Shown one piece after another: positions 37,311 through 47,024 of a DNA stretch of 60,726 nucleotides; positions within the stretch are counted from its first letter, which is position 1; every line of letters begins with the position of its first letter. This stretch comes from a bacterium. GTDB taxonomy: Bacteria; UBP14; UBA6098; JAFGQG01. A model generated the notes under the pieces. It was not told where the DNA came from. It saw nothing but the letters and a program-made list of their open reading frames with translations, and searched no databases. The stretch is taken from the NCBI GenBank assembly GCA_016930435.1, contig JAFGGQ010000108.1, positions 1 through 60,726 of the forward strand, written 5' to 3'. Position numbers and translations under genes: made by a program.

Positions 37311-38504
37311 ATGACCCTGATTATCTGGTTGGGATTCCTGGTTTCGCTGGCAGTCCTGCTGGTGGTAGGCAAGAAAAATATCGGCTTAGGCCTGATCATT
37401 GCCGCCCTTATCCTGGGTATATTTAACCTCCCCTTTTCGGGGATATTGGATTTGGTATTGACTACCCTGACCGATTGGTCGGTTATATTATTAGCCATTG
37501 CAGTGGGCCTGATTCCTCTTATCGGAGGATTAATGGAAAGTTCAGGCCTTATAGATGATCTGGTTGAAAACCTGCGCATGGGTAAGAAGCTCTTCCTGGC
37601 TACCACGCCGGCATTGATCGGGATGCTCCCCATGCCCGGCGGAGCATTGCTATCCGCACCCGTAGTCAAAAAAGGTAGCGAAGGAGTACCCGCAGACCAG
37701 AAGGTGGCGATCAATGTATGGTTCCGCCACGTTTTAATCATGATCTATCCATTGGCCGACCTGTTGCCCTCATCCAAGATGGCCAATCTCAACCTTTATA
37801 AAGTTATTCTATACCTCCTGCCTGCTTTCTTCCTGATGGTGCTTCTGGGATTCATCTTCCTGCTTAAGGGCATTAAGGGAAGAATCGAATACCAGTCCGA
37901 ATTCAATTTAAAAAGCTTGATACGACCCATATTGGTACTTTTTTTAGCCCCTCTCATTCATGTAACTTTAATGAATGTTTTTAACGGTATTATTCCCGAA
38001 ATACCCCTGCTTATAGGCGTTAGCTGCAGTTTGCTGCTGGTCGTATCCTATGCTAAACCCGGATTGAAGGGCTTTTTAAATAATTTCAAGAAGATGAAAC
38101 CCTGGAAATTCTTCTTGATTATTATCGGCATGTTCCTTTTCCTGAATATGTTCAATGGCTCGGGCTCACCCCAGGTAATCGCAGATATCGCCTTCTCCAA
38201 AAGCTTTCTGATAGTGATTATCGGTGCATTCTTCGGCTTTATTACCGGAAGGGTGCAGGTGCCGGTATCCATCCTGCTTCCCATCTATTACTCCGGGTAT
38301 GGCCGGGAAACCATGAACACCTTGACCTTCTCCATTATGTTTGTCTCTATTTTCATGGGTTACGTTATCTCACCCGTACACCCCTGTGTATCGGTCTCCA
38401 TAGAATACTTCCGGTCGGACCTGAAAGCTTATTTCAGAAAGCTGATCATACCCGCTGCGATCATTTTATTGATTATGCTTGTTTCCTCCTTTTTTCTACC
38501 CTGA
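37311..38504 (+). CDS. DUF401 family integral membrane protein
   Basis: A very hydrophobic protein of 397 residues with around ten predicted membrane helices. The conserved segment GMLPMPGGALLSAPVVKKG (residues about 103-121) and WFRHVLIMIYPLADLLPSSK match the DUF401 family, whose members look like transporters but have no known substrate. The central helices contain few charged residues except Lys and Arg in loops. The ribosome site is weak (AGAAAG). It ends 96 bases before the OmpA-family gene, which has its own promoter. Confidence 0.85.
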   Translation: MTLIIWLGFLVSLAVLLVVGKKNIGLGLIIAALILGIFNLPFSGILDLVLTTLTDWSVILLAIAVGLIPLIGGLMESSGLIDDLVENLRMGKKLFLATTPALIGMLPMPGGALLSAPVVKKGSEGVPADQKVAINVWFRHVLIMIYPLADLLPSSKMANLNLYKVILYLLPAFFLMVLLGFIFLLKGIKGRIEYQSEFNLKSLIRPILVLFLAPLIHVTLMNVFNGIIPEIPLLIGVSCSLLLVVSYAKPGLKGFLNNFKKMKPWKFFLIIIGMFLFLNMFNGSGSPQVIADIAFSKSFLIVIIGAFFGFITGRVQVPVSILLPIYYSGYGRETMNTLTFSIMFVSIFMGYVISPVHPCVSVSIEYFRSDLKAYFRKLIIPAAIILLIMLVSSFFLP

Positions 38505-38537
38505 AGGTTTTAGTTTGGATAATTGAAAAGCAAAATA

Positions 38538-38565
38538 TTGACTTTATTTTTGAATAGAATAATTT
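38538..38565 (+). promoter_or_regulatory. sigma-70-like promoter for the VWA-OmpA gene
   Basis: TTGACT (38538-38543), spacer 16, TAATTT (38560-38565), 35 bases before the ATG; AAGGAG follows 9 bases before the start. Confidence 0.42.
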
Positions 38566-38600
38566 AAATCAGTTCAATTTATAAGGAAAGGAGCAGATAA

Positions 38601-41033
38601 ATGCCTAAAATTATCTATTTTACTTTTTTATTTATTTTACTCTCAACCTGTTTATGGGGTCAAACCGAGGATGTATATCAATTTGAATCAATTCTGAGGG
38701 ACCAGGGGATAACCACTATAAATCCCCAATTATTAATGTTCAAAAACCCTGCTGGGCTGGCAATATCCAGGGATTATGGATTGGCTTACTGGGGCAGCTT
38801 CTATCCTTCACCAGAAATGAACCTGATAACCGGGAAATGGGGGATTTTCAATGGGGGGATACTTTTTCGGGAGGGTACCCGGAAACTTTATGCTGGTATC
38901 GGTTTTGGGATACGCAATTTTTCCATCGGCACTTCCTTCTTCAGGGGCATCGGAAATATCGACGGATTCGAACAGCTCAATTTCGGGTTCCAGTCGGATT
39001 TTGACAAGGGGACCATTGCACTCAACATTTACGATATCAATACCGACCATTATTTCGATGGTTTTTCCTTTATAGAGACCGGATTCTCCACAACAGCTTT
39101 ATGGCATCGTTTGAACCTGGGGATGGAAGCCCATATCTCAGGCGGAGATACACATGTGGGTAAGGATATCAGTCTGGCTTATTTCGCCCGGGTTGAGGTA
39201 TTGGAATATCTTAGTATTATCGCCCGTTATGATGATTTTGACAAGCATTTTAATCTCGGTTTGGATGCTGGTTATACTGCCGGGAATTTTCTCTATCACC
39301 TAAGTATGAACGAGGGTTTCAAGCGTTCCATAGGAAATGTGGCGGGGATGGAGGTCTCCAACCGGTGGAGAACAAAGCGCTTTAAACCCAGTATGTTATG
39401 GCGAACCTATTATCCTGGATGGAGCTGGTTTGATGTGGACCTCGAATCCGATAAGATGGTAAAGATGCTGCTTGCTACCTGTCCGGAGACCTTTGCCTTC
39501 CTTGATGACAGTGATTATTCAAGCGTCGCTGATGTCCGGGAACGCATACGGGATAAGTATTATTCCCGCCGCCTGAAAGCAGGGGAGTTAGCCCAGGGTA
39601 CCGACGCTATCCGGGCCGGAGAAAACAATATTGTGTCCATCCTGAATATTGACCCATCCCAATACCCCGAAATATCACTGGTTGTGAGTGTTAACGATGA
39701 ATCCGGAAATTTCGTCTCGGGACTTACCCGGGATGATTTCTCATTTGCAGCCGATACTATTGAGATATTGAGTGTCGAGGAGATTTCCAGTAAATACCAG
39801 GTTCCGGTGGATGTCGTATTCGTGATCGATGAATCGGGCAGTATGGATGATGACATTGAAGACCTTCGTAAGAATATACACCAGACCGTGGTCGGACTCA
39901 AGGAAGGTGGGATCGATTTCCGGATCGGATTGATAACTTATGGGGACCAGGTAAATCGAATCTATGAACCGGTTGAAGACTCAGATGCCTTCGATTTCTG
40001 GCTATCCAGGGACCTTTTGGGCGGCTTCCGGGAGGTTACCGAGAACGGGATTGCTGAAGCCAGTAATCTGCCATTTCGCCAGAGTAGCCAGAAGATCATT
40101 ATCCTGACAACCGATGAGGAAGTTCTGCAGGATTATGGCGATTACGGACCTTGCGCCTTACTGGATATTCTTTATAAAAATAATGTTTCCCTTTACCAGG
40201 CAATAAATCCTTACGAAAATAATGCGGGTTTTATTTCCTGGCTGACATTTGGCCAGGTCTATAACCTAAATGATAATTTCAGCAGGATACTCTCCGATTT
40301 CCAGAATGAACTCGTGCAGAAATACATCATAACTTATGTTACAATGACCAGGGAAGAGGAATTTAAAGAAGTTAGAGCAGATGAACTCCCACGGAAAAAA
40401 GAGGTTAAGGTTACAATTTCTGGCCGTGTAATGGACCCCGATGGCCATCCTCTTTCAGCCACGATCGTATGGGAAGACCTGTCCACCGGTCAGAAGATAT
40501 CAGAGATAAAAAACGCAGAGGATTCGGGTACCTACGAGATTGAATTCACTGAAATGAAAAACTACGGTTATTACGCCGAGAGCGAGGGATGTTACCCAAT
40601 TTCCGGGAATATGAATCTGAAGGATGTAACCGAAAGCCGTCGGATTCACCAGGATATTATCCTGACCCCCATCAGGAAGTTGATTGAAGAACAGATCGGG
40701 ATAACCCTCAACAATATTTTCTTTGATTTCGATTCGTCTAATCTCCGTCCGGAATCCTATCCGGAACTTAACCGACTGGCAAAGATATTGAAGGAAAACC
40801 CAGATCAGAAGGTGGAGATCTCCGGCCATACCGATAGTAAGGGATCACAAGATTATAATTTCAGTTTATCAGACCGTCGGGCTGCCTCCGTGGTTGACTA
40901 TCTAATATCGGTAGGATGTGATCCGGATAACCTTGTTTCTAAGGGTTATGGCGAGACTAAACCAGTTGCTACCAATGACACCGATGAGGGCCGCCAGATG
41001 AACCGCAGGGTGGAATTTAAGTTTATAAAGTAA
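38601..41033 (+). CDS. outer-membrane protein: beta-rich N-terminus, VWA, regulatory-like and OmpA domains
   Basis: An 810-residue protein with a signal peptide (MPKIIYFTFLFILLSTCLWG). Residues about 25-255 form a beta-rich barrel-like region, possibly an outer-membrane beta domain. A von Willebrand A domain covers about 401-575, with the MIDAS metal motif DESGSMDDD near residue 410. Then comes a carboxypeptidase-regulatory-like (CnaB-type) beta sandwich (about 602-680, SGRVMDPDGHPL) and an OmpA C-terminal domain (700-810), with FFDFDSSNLRPES and the peptidoglycan-binding SGHTDSKGSQDYNFSLSDRR. It would anchor to the cell wall while exposing the VWA domain; this order of domains is not one I know in a named protein. 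AAGGAAAGGAG precedes the ATG. Confidence 0.87.
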   Translation: MPKIIYFTFLFILLSTCLWGQTEDVYQFESILRDQGITTINPQLLMFKNPAGLAISRDYGLAYWGSFYPSPEMNLITGKWGIFNGGILFREGTRKLYAGIGFGIRNFSIGTSFFRGIGNIDGFEQLNFGFQSDFDKGTIALNIYDINTDHYFDGFSFIETGFSTTALWHRLNLGMEAHISGGDTHVGKDISLAYFARVEVLEYLSIIARYDDFDKHFNLGLDAGYTAGNFLYHLSMNEGFKRSIGNVAGMEVSNRWRTKRFKPSMLWRTYYPGWSWFDVDLESDKMVKMLLATCPETFAFLDDSDYSSVADVRERIRDKYYSRRLKAGELAQGTDAIRAGENNIVSILNIDPSQYPEISLVVSVNDESGNFVSGLTRDDFSFAADTIEILSVEEISSKYQVPVDVVFVIDESGSMDDDIEDLRKNIHQTVVGLKEGGIDFRIGLITYGDQVNRIYEPVEDSDAFDFWLSRDLLGGFREVTENGIAEASNLPFRQSSQKIIILTTDEEVLQDYGDYGPCALLDILYKNNVSLYQAINPYENNAGFISWLTFGQVYNLNDNFSRILSDFQNELVQKYIITYVTMTREEEFKEVRADELPRKKEVKVTISGRVMDPDGHPLSATIVWEDLSTGQKISEIKNAEDSGTYEIEFTEMKNYGYYAESEGCYPISGNMNLKDVTESRRIHQDIILTPIRKLIEEQIGITLNNIFFDFDSSNLRPESYPELNRLAKILKENPDQKVEISGHTDSKGSQDYNFSLSDRRAASVVDYLISVGCDPDNLVSKGYGETKPVATNDTDEGRQMNRRVEFKFIK

Positions 41034-41198
41034 ATTTTAAAATGGAATAGCCGGTCTATTGCAGATAAATCGACCTATTTGTTCCTTTATCTCCCCCTAT
41101 TTTCCTTTTGACGAGATATGTAAAGCTGTCGAGGTTCGCCTATGGTTCAAATCTCGCAGTAACCGGTACCAAAATAAAATCAGGGATCAGATCAGCGG

Positions 41199-42470
<1,272 letters not shown>

Positions 42471-42482
42471 TTATTTAAATCG

Positions 42483-43640
42483 TTATGGTAAATATTTCTT
42501 TAGTTCTTCAACCTTATCCAGCTTTTCCCAGGTGAAATCCGGATCGTTCCGCCCAAAATGCCCATAGGCAGCGGTCTTTTTGAAAATAGGCCGCTTGAGA
42601 TTCAGGTATTTGATCATTTCAGCGGGTCTCAGCGGGAAATGCTTTCCCACTATATCAGCGATTTGATCTTCGGGCAGCCGGCTGGTGCCATAGCAATTGA
42701 CGAGGATGGATACTGGTTGGGGCACGCCAATCGCGTAAGCTAACTGCACTTCGCATTCATCACATAGCCCCGCGGCGACAAGGTTCTTGGCGATGTAACG
42801 GGCCATATAGGCGCCGCTCCGATCAACCTTGCTGGGATCCTTGCCCGAGAAACAACCGCCGCCATGACTGCCCTGTCCCCCGTAAGTATCAACGATTATT
42901 TTGCGTCCGGTTAGTCCGGCATCGGCCACGGGACCCCCCAAAACAAATATTCCTGTTGAATTGATGTGGAGCTTGGTATTCTCATCAATCATATCGCCGC
43001 AGACCGGCAATATAACATGTTCCTTGATATCCGCCCGTAACACCTCTTCGTCAATATCCGGATCGTGCTGAGCGGCAATGACTATCGCTTCAACCCTCAA
43101 TGGCTTTTTGCCATCTTCATATTCAACAGTAACCTGACTTTTGCCATCCGGCCGTAAATACCGGATGGTCTTATCCTTCCGAACCTGAGCCAGTTTTCTG
43201 GTCAGCTTATGGGCCAGAGTAATGGGCAAAGGCATATATTCAGGTGTCTCGTTTATGGCATAACCGAACATCAAGCCCTGGTCCCCGGCCCCCTGTTCAT
43301 GATCGGGAAGAGCGTCAACTCCCATAGCAATATCCGGACTTTGTTCCGAAATGGAAACAAGAATGCCGCAGCCGTCGGCGTCGAACCCGAATTCGGGATC
43401 ATCATAACCGATCTCGCGAATGGTATCCCGAGCCACCCTCGGTATGTCCACATAGGTACCGGTAGTCAGTTCACCTGCAATGACCACAAACCCGGTTTTA
43501 GTGAGGCACTCTACCGCTACACGGCCATTGGGATCCTCTGCTAAAACAGCATCCAGTATGGCATCCGAGATCTGATCGCACATCTTGTCGGGATGGCCCT
43601 CGGTCACACTTTCACTGGTAAAAAAGAAATTTCTCGTCAT
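42483..43640 (-). CDS. metK: S-adenosylmethionine synthetase
   Basis: Makes SAM from methionine and ATP; 385 residues, normal MetK length. Motifs: [20 protein letters not shown] (ATP and Mg), [12 protein letters not shown], the [20 protein letters not shown] loop, [13 protein letters not shown], and a C-terminal [14 protein letters not shown]. It lies between a nucleotidyltransferase gene (46-base gap upstream) and ahcY (24-base gap). The ribosome site is AAGAGGTAG before ATG. I saw no SAM riboswitch in the short 5' gap, which is too small to hold one. Confidence 0.97.
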   Translation of the reverse strand: MTRNFFFTSESVTEGHPDKMCDQISDAILDAVLAEDPNGRVAVECLTKTGFVVIAGELTTGTYVDIPRVARDTIREIGYDDPEFGFDADGCGILVSISEQSPDIAMGVDALPDHEQGAGDQGLMFGYAINETPEYMPLPITLAHKLTRKLAQVRKDKTIRYLRPDGKSQVTVEYEDGKKPLRVEAIVIAAQHDPDIDEEVLRADIKEHVILPVCGDMIDENTKLHINSTGIFVLGGPVADAGLTGRKIIVDTYGGQGSHGGGCFSGKDPSKVDRSGAYMARYIAKNLVAAGLCDECEVQLAYAIGVPQPVSILVNCYGTSRLPEDQIADIVGKHFPLRPAEMIKYLNLKRPIFKKTAAYGHFGRNDPDFTWEKLDKVEELKKYLP

Positions 43641-43686
43641 TTTATCTACCTCTTATGATTTAAATATTATTTTTCGGATGTGATCA

Positions 43687-44658
43687 TTACTTACATTCTG
43701 ACATGTCGCCGAGGATTACCGAAGAGAATCCATCCTCAAAGATTGCCTCCTCGCCCAGGATGCTGTCCTGCAGGCAAGCATTTGTTATCTTGCAGCCTTT
43801 ATCGATAATACAATCCCGAATAATGGAGTTCTCAATGCTGCAATTCTCTCCGATGGAAACATAGGGTCCGAGTATGGAATTGGAGATGTTGCAACCGGGA
43901 GCAATGCTAACCGGCGGGTTTATCAGGTTTGAGGGCAAATGCTCCTGGCTGCTGCTCAGCTTGAGTAATTCACGGTTAGTTTCCAAAAGAGTTTCCGGTT
44001 TGCCGCAGTCATACCAGTATTTAAGGGGCAATGAACGGAATTTCTGGCCGGATTGCAGCATTTCCCGAAGCCCGTCAGTGAGCTGATATTCGCCCCGGGT
44101 TCGCTGATCGTTCCCGATAATCTTATCCATGGCTTCTTTTAATCGTTGAGGTTCTTTGATATAATAAACCCCGGCTATTATCTTGTTGGATTTGGGATGT
44201 TCGGGTTTTTCCTCCAGTCCGGTAATAAGACCCCCTTTCTCTTCGACAACCCCGAACCGGCGGGGGTCCTCAACATCCATAGTGCAAAGAATATTATACT
44301 CTGAATGCAGTATCTGATCCCAGTCAGTATCGATTATAGTATCTCCCAGTATGATCAGTGTAGCTTCCTGATTGGGCAATTCCTTGAGGGCAAGCCAGAT
44401 TGCATGCCCCAACCCCAGCAATTCAGTTTGTTCAATGAACTGAGCCTTGAAGCTGTAACGGGATTCAATAAAATCCTGAATTCTGTCACCCATAAAACCG
44501 ATGATAAAGCTGTAATGGTTAACTTGAAGTTTTAGGGTTTTATCCAGGATATGGGCGATGATAGGTTTCCCGGCTACCGGAAGAAGTACCTTGGGTTTGG
44601 TAAAGGTAAGCGGTCTGAGGCGTGTGCCGAAACCGGCTACTGGTATTACGATATTCAT
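43687..44658 (-). CDS. glucose-1-phosphate thymidylyltransferase-like nucleotidyltransferase
   Basis: A 323-residue sugar nucleotidyltransferase. N-terminal motif PVAGFGTRLRPLTFTKPKVL, then LGLGHAIWLA, LGDTIIDTDWD, VVEEKGGLITGLEEKPEHPK and the YWYDCGKPETLLETNREL helix. A C-terminal hexapeptide beta-helix starts near residue 235 (PPVSIAPGCNISNSILGPYV). It resembles RmlA2/GlmU-like or long-chain thymidylyltransferases. It may supply dTDP- or UDP-sugars to RmlB. Its start overlaps the stop of the phosphosugar isomerase gene (ATGA), a sign of translational coupling. Confidence 0.87.
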   Translation of the reverse strand: MNIVIPVAGFGTRLRPLTFTKPKVLLPVAGKPIIAHILDKTLKLQVNHYSFIIGFMGDRIQDFIESRYSFKAQFIEQTELLGLGHAIWLALKELPNQEATLIILGDTIIDTDWDQILHSEYNILCTMDVEDPRRFGVVEEKGGLITGLEEKPEHPKSNKIIAGVYYIKEPQRLKEAMDKIIGNDQRTRGEYQLTDGLREMLQSGQKFRSLPLKYWYDCGKPETLLETNRELLKLSSSQEHLPSNLINPPVSIAPGCNISNSILGPYVSIGENCSIENSIIRDCIIDKGCKITNACLQDSILGEEAIFEDGFSSVILGDMSECK

Positions 44659-45731
44659 ATCACTTCCTTTGAATCGAACTGGCTCAGGGTTTCTTTAAGT
44701 TTATCCAATACTGCAATCGGAGTTGGGTCTTGCCCGTTCAGAATGGCAAGGTAGAAACTGGTAAAATCGGCCAATTGGATCAGGGAAAAGATGCGCGTCA
44801 GTAAAGACTCCCCCCGTGTTTCCAGGGTTATCGGTTCCAGCCCGTTATCGCTGAATATACGCTTGGTACAGAGTATTCTGTTAATCAACCGGGGTTCAAG
44901 GCCCCTATCGATAAGGAAGATTGGCTGCAATAACTTTTTCAGTTCCCCTAAGTGTGCCCAGCCAACCAGATCATTATGACACATTTCTGGGATCAGAGAG
45001 TGGAAGGCCAATGTTTTGGCATTTTCCTCCAATTGCCCCTGAAACCGTAATGCCACTGCCTCCAGCCACCGTACTGGTGCGAGAAAAGAGGGTATTTTTT
45101 TGTATAGCCTCAAAGCTAACATTTTGGCTTTGTTTTCCGGTGCGGGAACACCATTCCCAAGGTTTTGGGCCTCTTTTTCTAAATAAGAGGTGGTTTCATC
45201 GAATTCGGTAGGATCGGAGATCATATTTAACCGGTAAAAAATCCCCATCAGTGAGGCGAATGAATACCCAAGGGCGCTTCTGGGCGGTAATCCACCCGGC
45301 AGGATTAGGGTGGGATAATTGTTCTCACGAGCTACACTGAGCAGTTTGCCGCCGGTGGTCAGGCAGATGATCCGGGCTTTTTTAAGTTGAGCTGCGCTTA
45401 ATGCCGAAAGGGTTTCTTCGGTGTTTCCGGAATAACTGCTTATGATCGCCAGGGTCCGAGCGTTTACCCAGCCGGGTATAGTGTATTCGCGGTTAACTGT
45501 TAAGGGAATGGGGATTTGGTCTGTCAGGTAGGAACGAAGCAGATCCCCACCGATAGCAGACCCTCCCATACCGCATAGGATCAAATTACTGATGGAATTC
45601 AGATTGATCATGCCCGGGTCCAGCGCTCCGCCAAGCCTCAGACCGCTGCTGAACTGCTTGTGAAAATTAAGCAGGTCTTTTAACATGTAACTTCTATCCA
45701 GAATCTTTACTTGTTCATCGGGATACTTCAT
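44655..45731 (-). CDS. bifunctional phosphoglucose/phosphomannose isomerase (SIS family)
   Basis: A 358-residue sugar isomerase (SIS) protein of the PGI/PMI family, which interconverts fructose-6-P with glucose-6-P and mannose-6-P. Motifs: GMGGSAIGGDLL, ISSYSGNTEETLS, LPPRSALGYS, HSLIPEMCHNDLVGW, and the terminal NGQDPTPIAVLDKLK. Length is usual for archaeal and bacterial members. As the first gene of the operon it feeds hexose phosphates to the coupled nucleotidyltransferase. A promoter with TAAATT -10 lies 24 bases before the ATG; GGAGAG is the ribosome site. Confidence 0.9.
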   Translation of the reverse strand: MKYPDEQVKILDRSYMLKDLLNFHKQFSSGLRLGGALDPGMINLNSISNLILCGMGGSAIGGDLLRSYLTDQIPIPLTVNREYTIPGWVNARTLAIISSYSGNTEETLSALSAAQLKKARIICLTTGGKLLSVARENNYPTLILPGGLPPRSALGYSFASLMGIFYRLNMISDPTEFDETTSYLEKEAQNLGNGVPAPENKAKMLALRLYKKIPSFLAPVRWLEAVALRFQGQLEENAKTLAFHSLIPEMCHNDLVGWAHLGELKKLLQPIFLIDRGLEPRLINRILCTKRIFSDNGLEPITLETRGESLLTRIFSLIQLADFTSFYLAILNGQDPTPIAVLDKLKETLSQFDSKEVI

Positions 45732-45755
45732 TGCTACTCTCCAAGAAGATTTGCC

Positions 45756-45784
45756 AATTTAGTATGGCTTTACAATTTTGTCAA
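45756..45784 (-). promoter_or_regulatory. sigma-70-like promoter for the isomerase-nucleotidyltransferase-metK-ahcY operon
   Basis: Minus strand: TTGACA (45784-45779), spacer 17, TAAATT (45761-45756), 24 bases before the ATG of the isomerase. Best -35 match in the window. Confidence 0.5.
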
Positions 45785-45851
45785 TGTAAAAAAATATAAT
45801 GATAATATTAAATGTAGAAAACAAGAATTATATATAATTAATAGAAAATAC

Positions 45852-45880
45852 TTGTCAATATTGAACGGTTAATATATTTT
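45852..45880 (+). promoter_or_regulatory. sigma-70-like promoter for the PAS gene
   Basis: TTGTCA (45852-45857), spacer 17, TATTTT (45875-45880). It lies about 190 bases before the PAS start, so it is less certain than the others. Confidence 0.32.
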
Positions 45881-46069
45881 GTCTTATTAATATTTGATAA
45901 TAAAAGCGGTAAGAAACAAGGAGCGTGCCCCTGAAGCTAAAGATAGTTTATTTATGGGGTATAACCAGTTTATTTTTGAATGTCAGGACAACGTAAACGT
46001 AGTCTTTGTAAAAAAAAGTTTATTTTTCCGAATATTTGGTATTGTTATAATTCTAACTAAAGTACCGGA

Positions 46070-46888
46070 ATGAATGAATCCATATTCTCCCTTAGGCAGA
46101 CCTCCAATTTTTTAAATTCTATTTTAAGAAGTTCAACTGAGTATGCTATAACTGTAGTTGATCTCAAAGGCAGGATTACTTTTTGGAATACTTGCGCTGA
46201 GAGATTGACTGGTTTTCCAGCGGAGGATGTCGTCGGGAAAAAGTGCATTTTCGATTTCTTCAGTAAAAAGACCAAGAATTCCGGGAGCACGGATAATATC
46301 TGGGAGCAGGCATTAAAGGCAGGCAAGCATAATCTGGAGTTGGAAATAATCTGCAAAAAACGGAAAAAGTTACCCATCTGTTTGACAATCACCCCCCTTT
46401 ACAATCAGAATCATACACTTATTGGAACCTTAGGCGTTTTTCGTGATATTTCCAATGAACTTGAACTGCGAAAAAAACTGGATGACTACACCAAAAAGTT
46501 CGAACATTATGCAAAAGAACGCGCTGAGATGCTGGAGCCCTCCCGGGCCGAATTGACTAATATATTTAAGTATGCAAATGATGGTATTCTGATTCATGGT
46601 AATGGTATCATTCAATCGGTCAATGAAGCACTGTTGAAGATGACTGGTTATTCCGAGGATGAGCTTATAGGCAGTTCTTTATTTGACTTTATAATTGCTG
46701 AAGAGCAGCGTGAAACAGTTAGGCAAAAAATTGCTGCCCGGCTGTCCGGGGTATCAGTTATAGAGCCATTTCCACTCGATATCAGGGTTAAAAGTGGCCA
46801 GGTATTGCATGTTCAGGCAGCTACTGGCCTAATATCCCGGAAGCCTCCCTGCACGGTGTTCATAATTACTAAAATCGAAAAGAAGTAA
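46070..46888 (+). CDS. PAS-domain protein without recognisable output domain
   Basis: Cytoplasmic sensor-type protein of 272 residues. The first PAS domain covers about residues 20-130 (AITVVDLKGRITFWNTCAER, then IGTLGVFRDISNELE). A coiled linker follows (about 133-165) and a second PAS spans about 165-268 (GILIHGNGIIQSVNEALLK, MTGYSEDELIG). The chain stops straight after the second PAS, with no histidine kinase, GGDEF, HTH or other output seen. It may signal through protein contacts. It sits just before the giant secreted genes on the same strand; a weak terminator-like hairpin separates them. Confidence 0.82.
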   Translation: MNESIFSLRQTSNFLNSILRSSTEYAITVVDLKGRITFWNTCAERLTGFPAEDVVGKKCIFDFFSKKTKNSGSTDNIWEQALKAGKHNLELEIICKKRKKLPICLTITPLYNQNHTLIGTLGVFRDISNELELRKKLDDYTKKFEHYAKERAEMLEPSRAELTNIFKYANDGILIHGNGIIQSVNEALLKMTGYSEDELIGSSLFDFIIAEEQRETVRQKIAARLSGVSVIEPFPLDIRVKSGQVLHVQAATGLISRKPPCTVFIITKIEKK

Positions 46889-46897
46889 TTATTATAT

Positions 46898-46918
46898 GGC
46901 AATTTTATCTTGCCTTTT
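46898..46918 (+). terminator. possible rho-independent terminator after the PAS gene
   Basis: GGCAA-loop TTTTATC-TTGCC (46898-46914) followed by TTTT. Stem only five pairs, so strength is uncertain. Confidence 0.33.
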
Positions 46919-47024
46919 AAAATGTTATTTAAATCTATTGTTTATATGGGAACTGAAAAAATTATATTCAGTGTCTGATTAATTTGCAGGTATGAAAATA
47001 TTGAAAAAAATGGAGCTATATGAA

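Larger units (their letters stand above)
45732..46069. other. AT-rich divergent regulatory gap
   Basis: 338 bases between the isomerase operon (minus) and the PAS gene (plus). It holds the two promoter-like sites listed separately and runs of A and T. A short frame at 45925-45996 follows AAGGAG by one base only and is not credible as a gene. I saw no RNA, tRNA or repeat. The PAS gene start is not preceded by a strong ribosome site, so the plus-strand transcript would have a leader of about 190 bases. Confidence 0.6.

Noticed and set aside
41144-41171. tRNA-3'-end-like sequence GGTTCAAATC...GGTACCA between the convergent OmpA and ahcY genes
   Set aside because: The flanking bases do not pair into a T stem and no acceptor or anticodon arm is found; it could be a decayed tRNA or integration scar but cannot be supported.
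43641-43686. Possible SAM riboswitch before metK, and TPP or preQ1 riboswitches before thiL and queF
   Set aside because: The metK gap is 46 bases, too short. The other two gaps show no riboswitch core motif.
45925-45996. 23-codon frame starting GTG after AAGGAG
   Set aside because: Only one base separates the ribosome site from the start, and the peptide matches nothing known.
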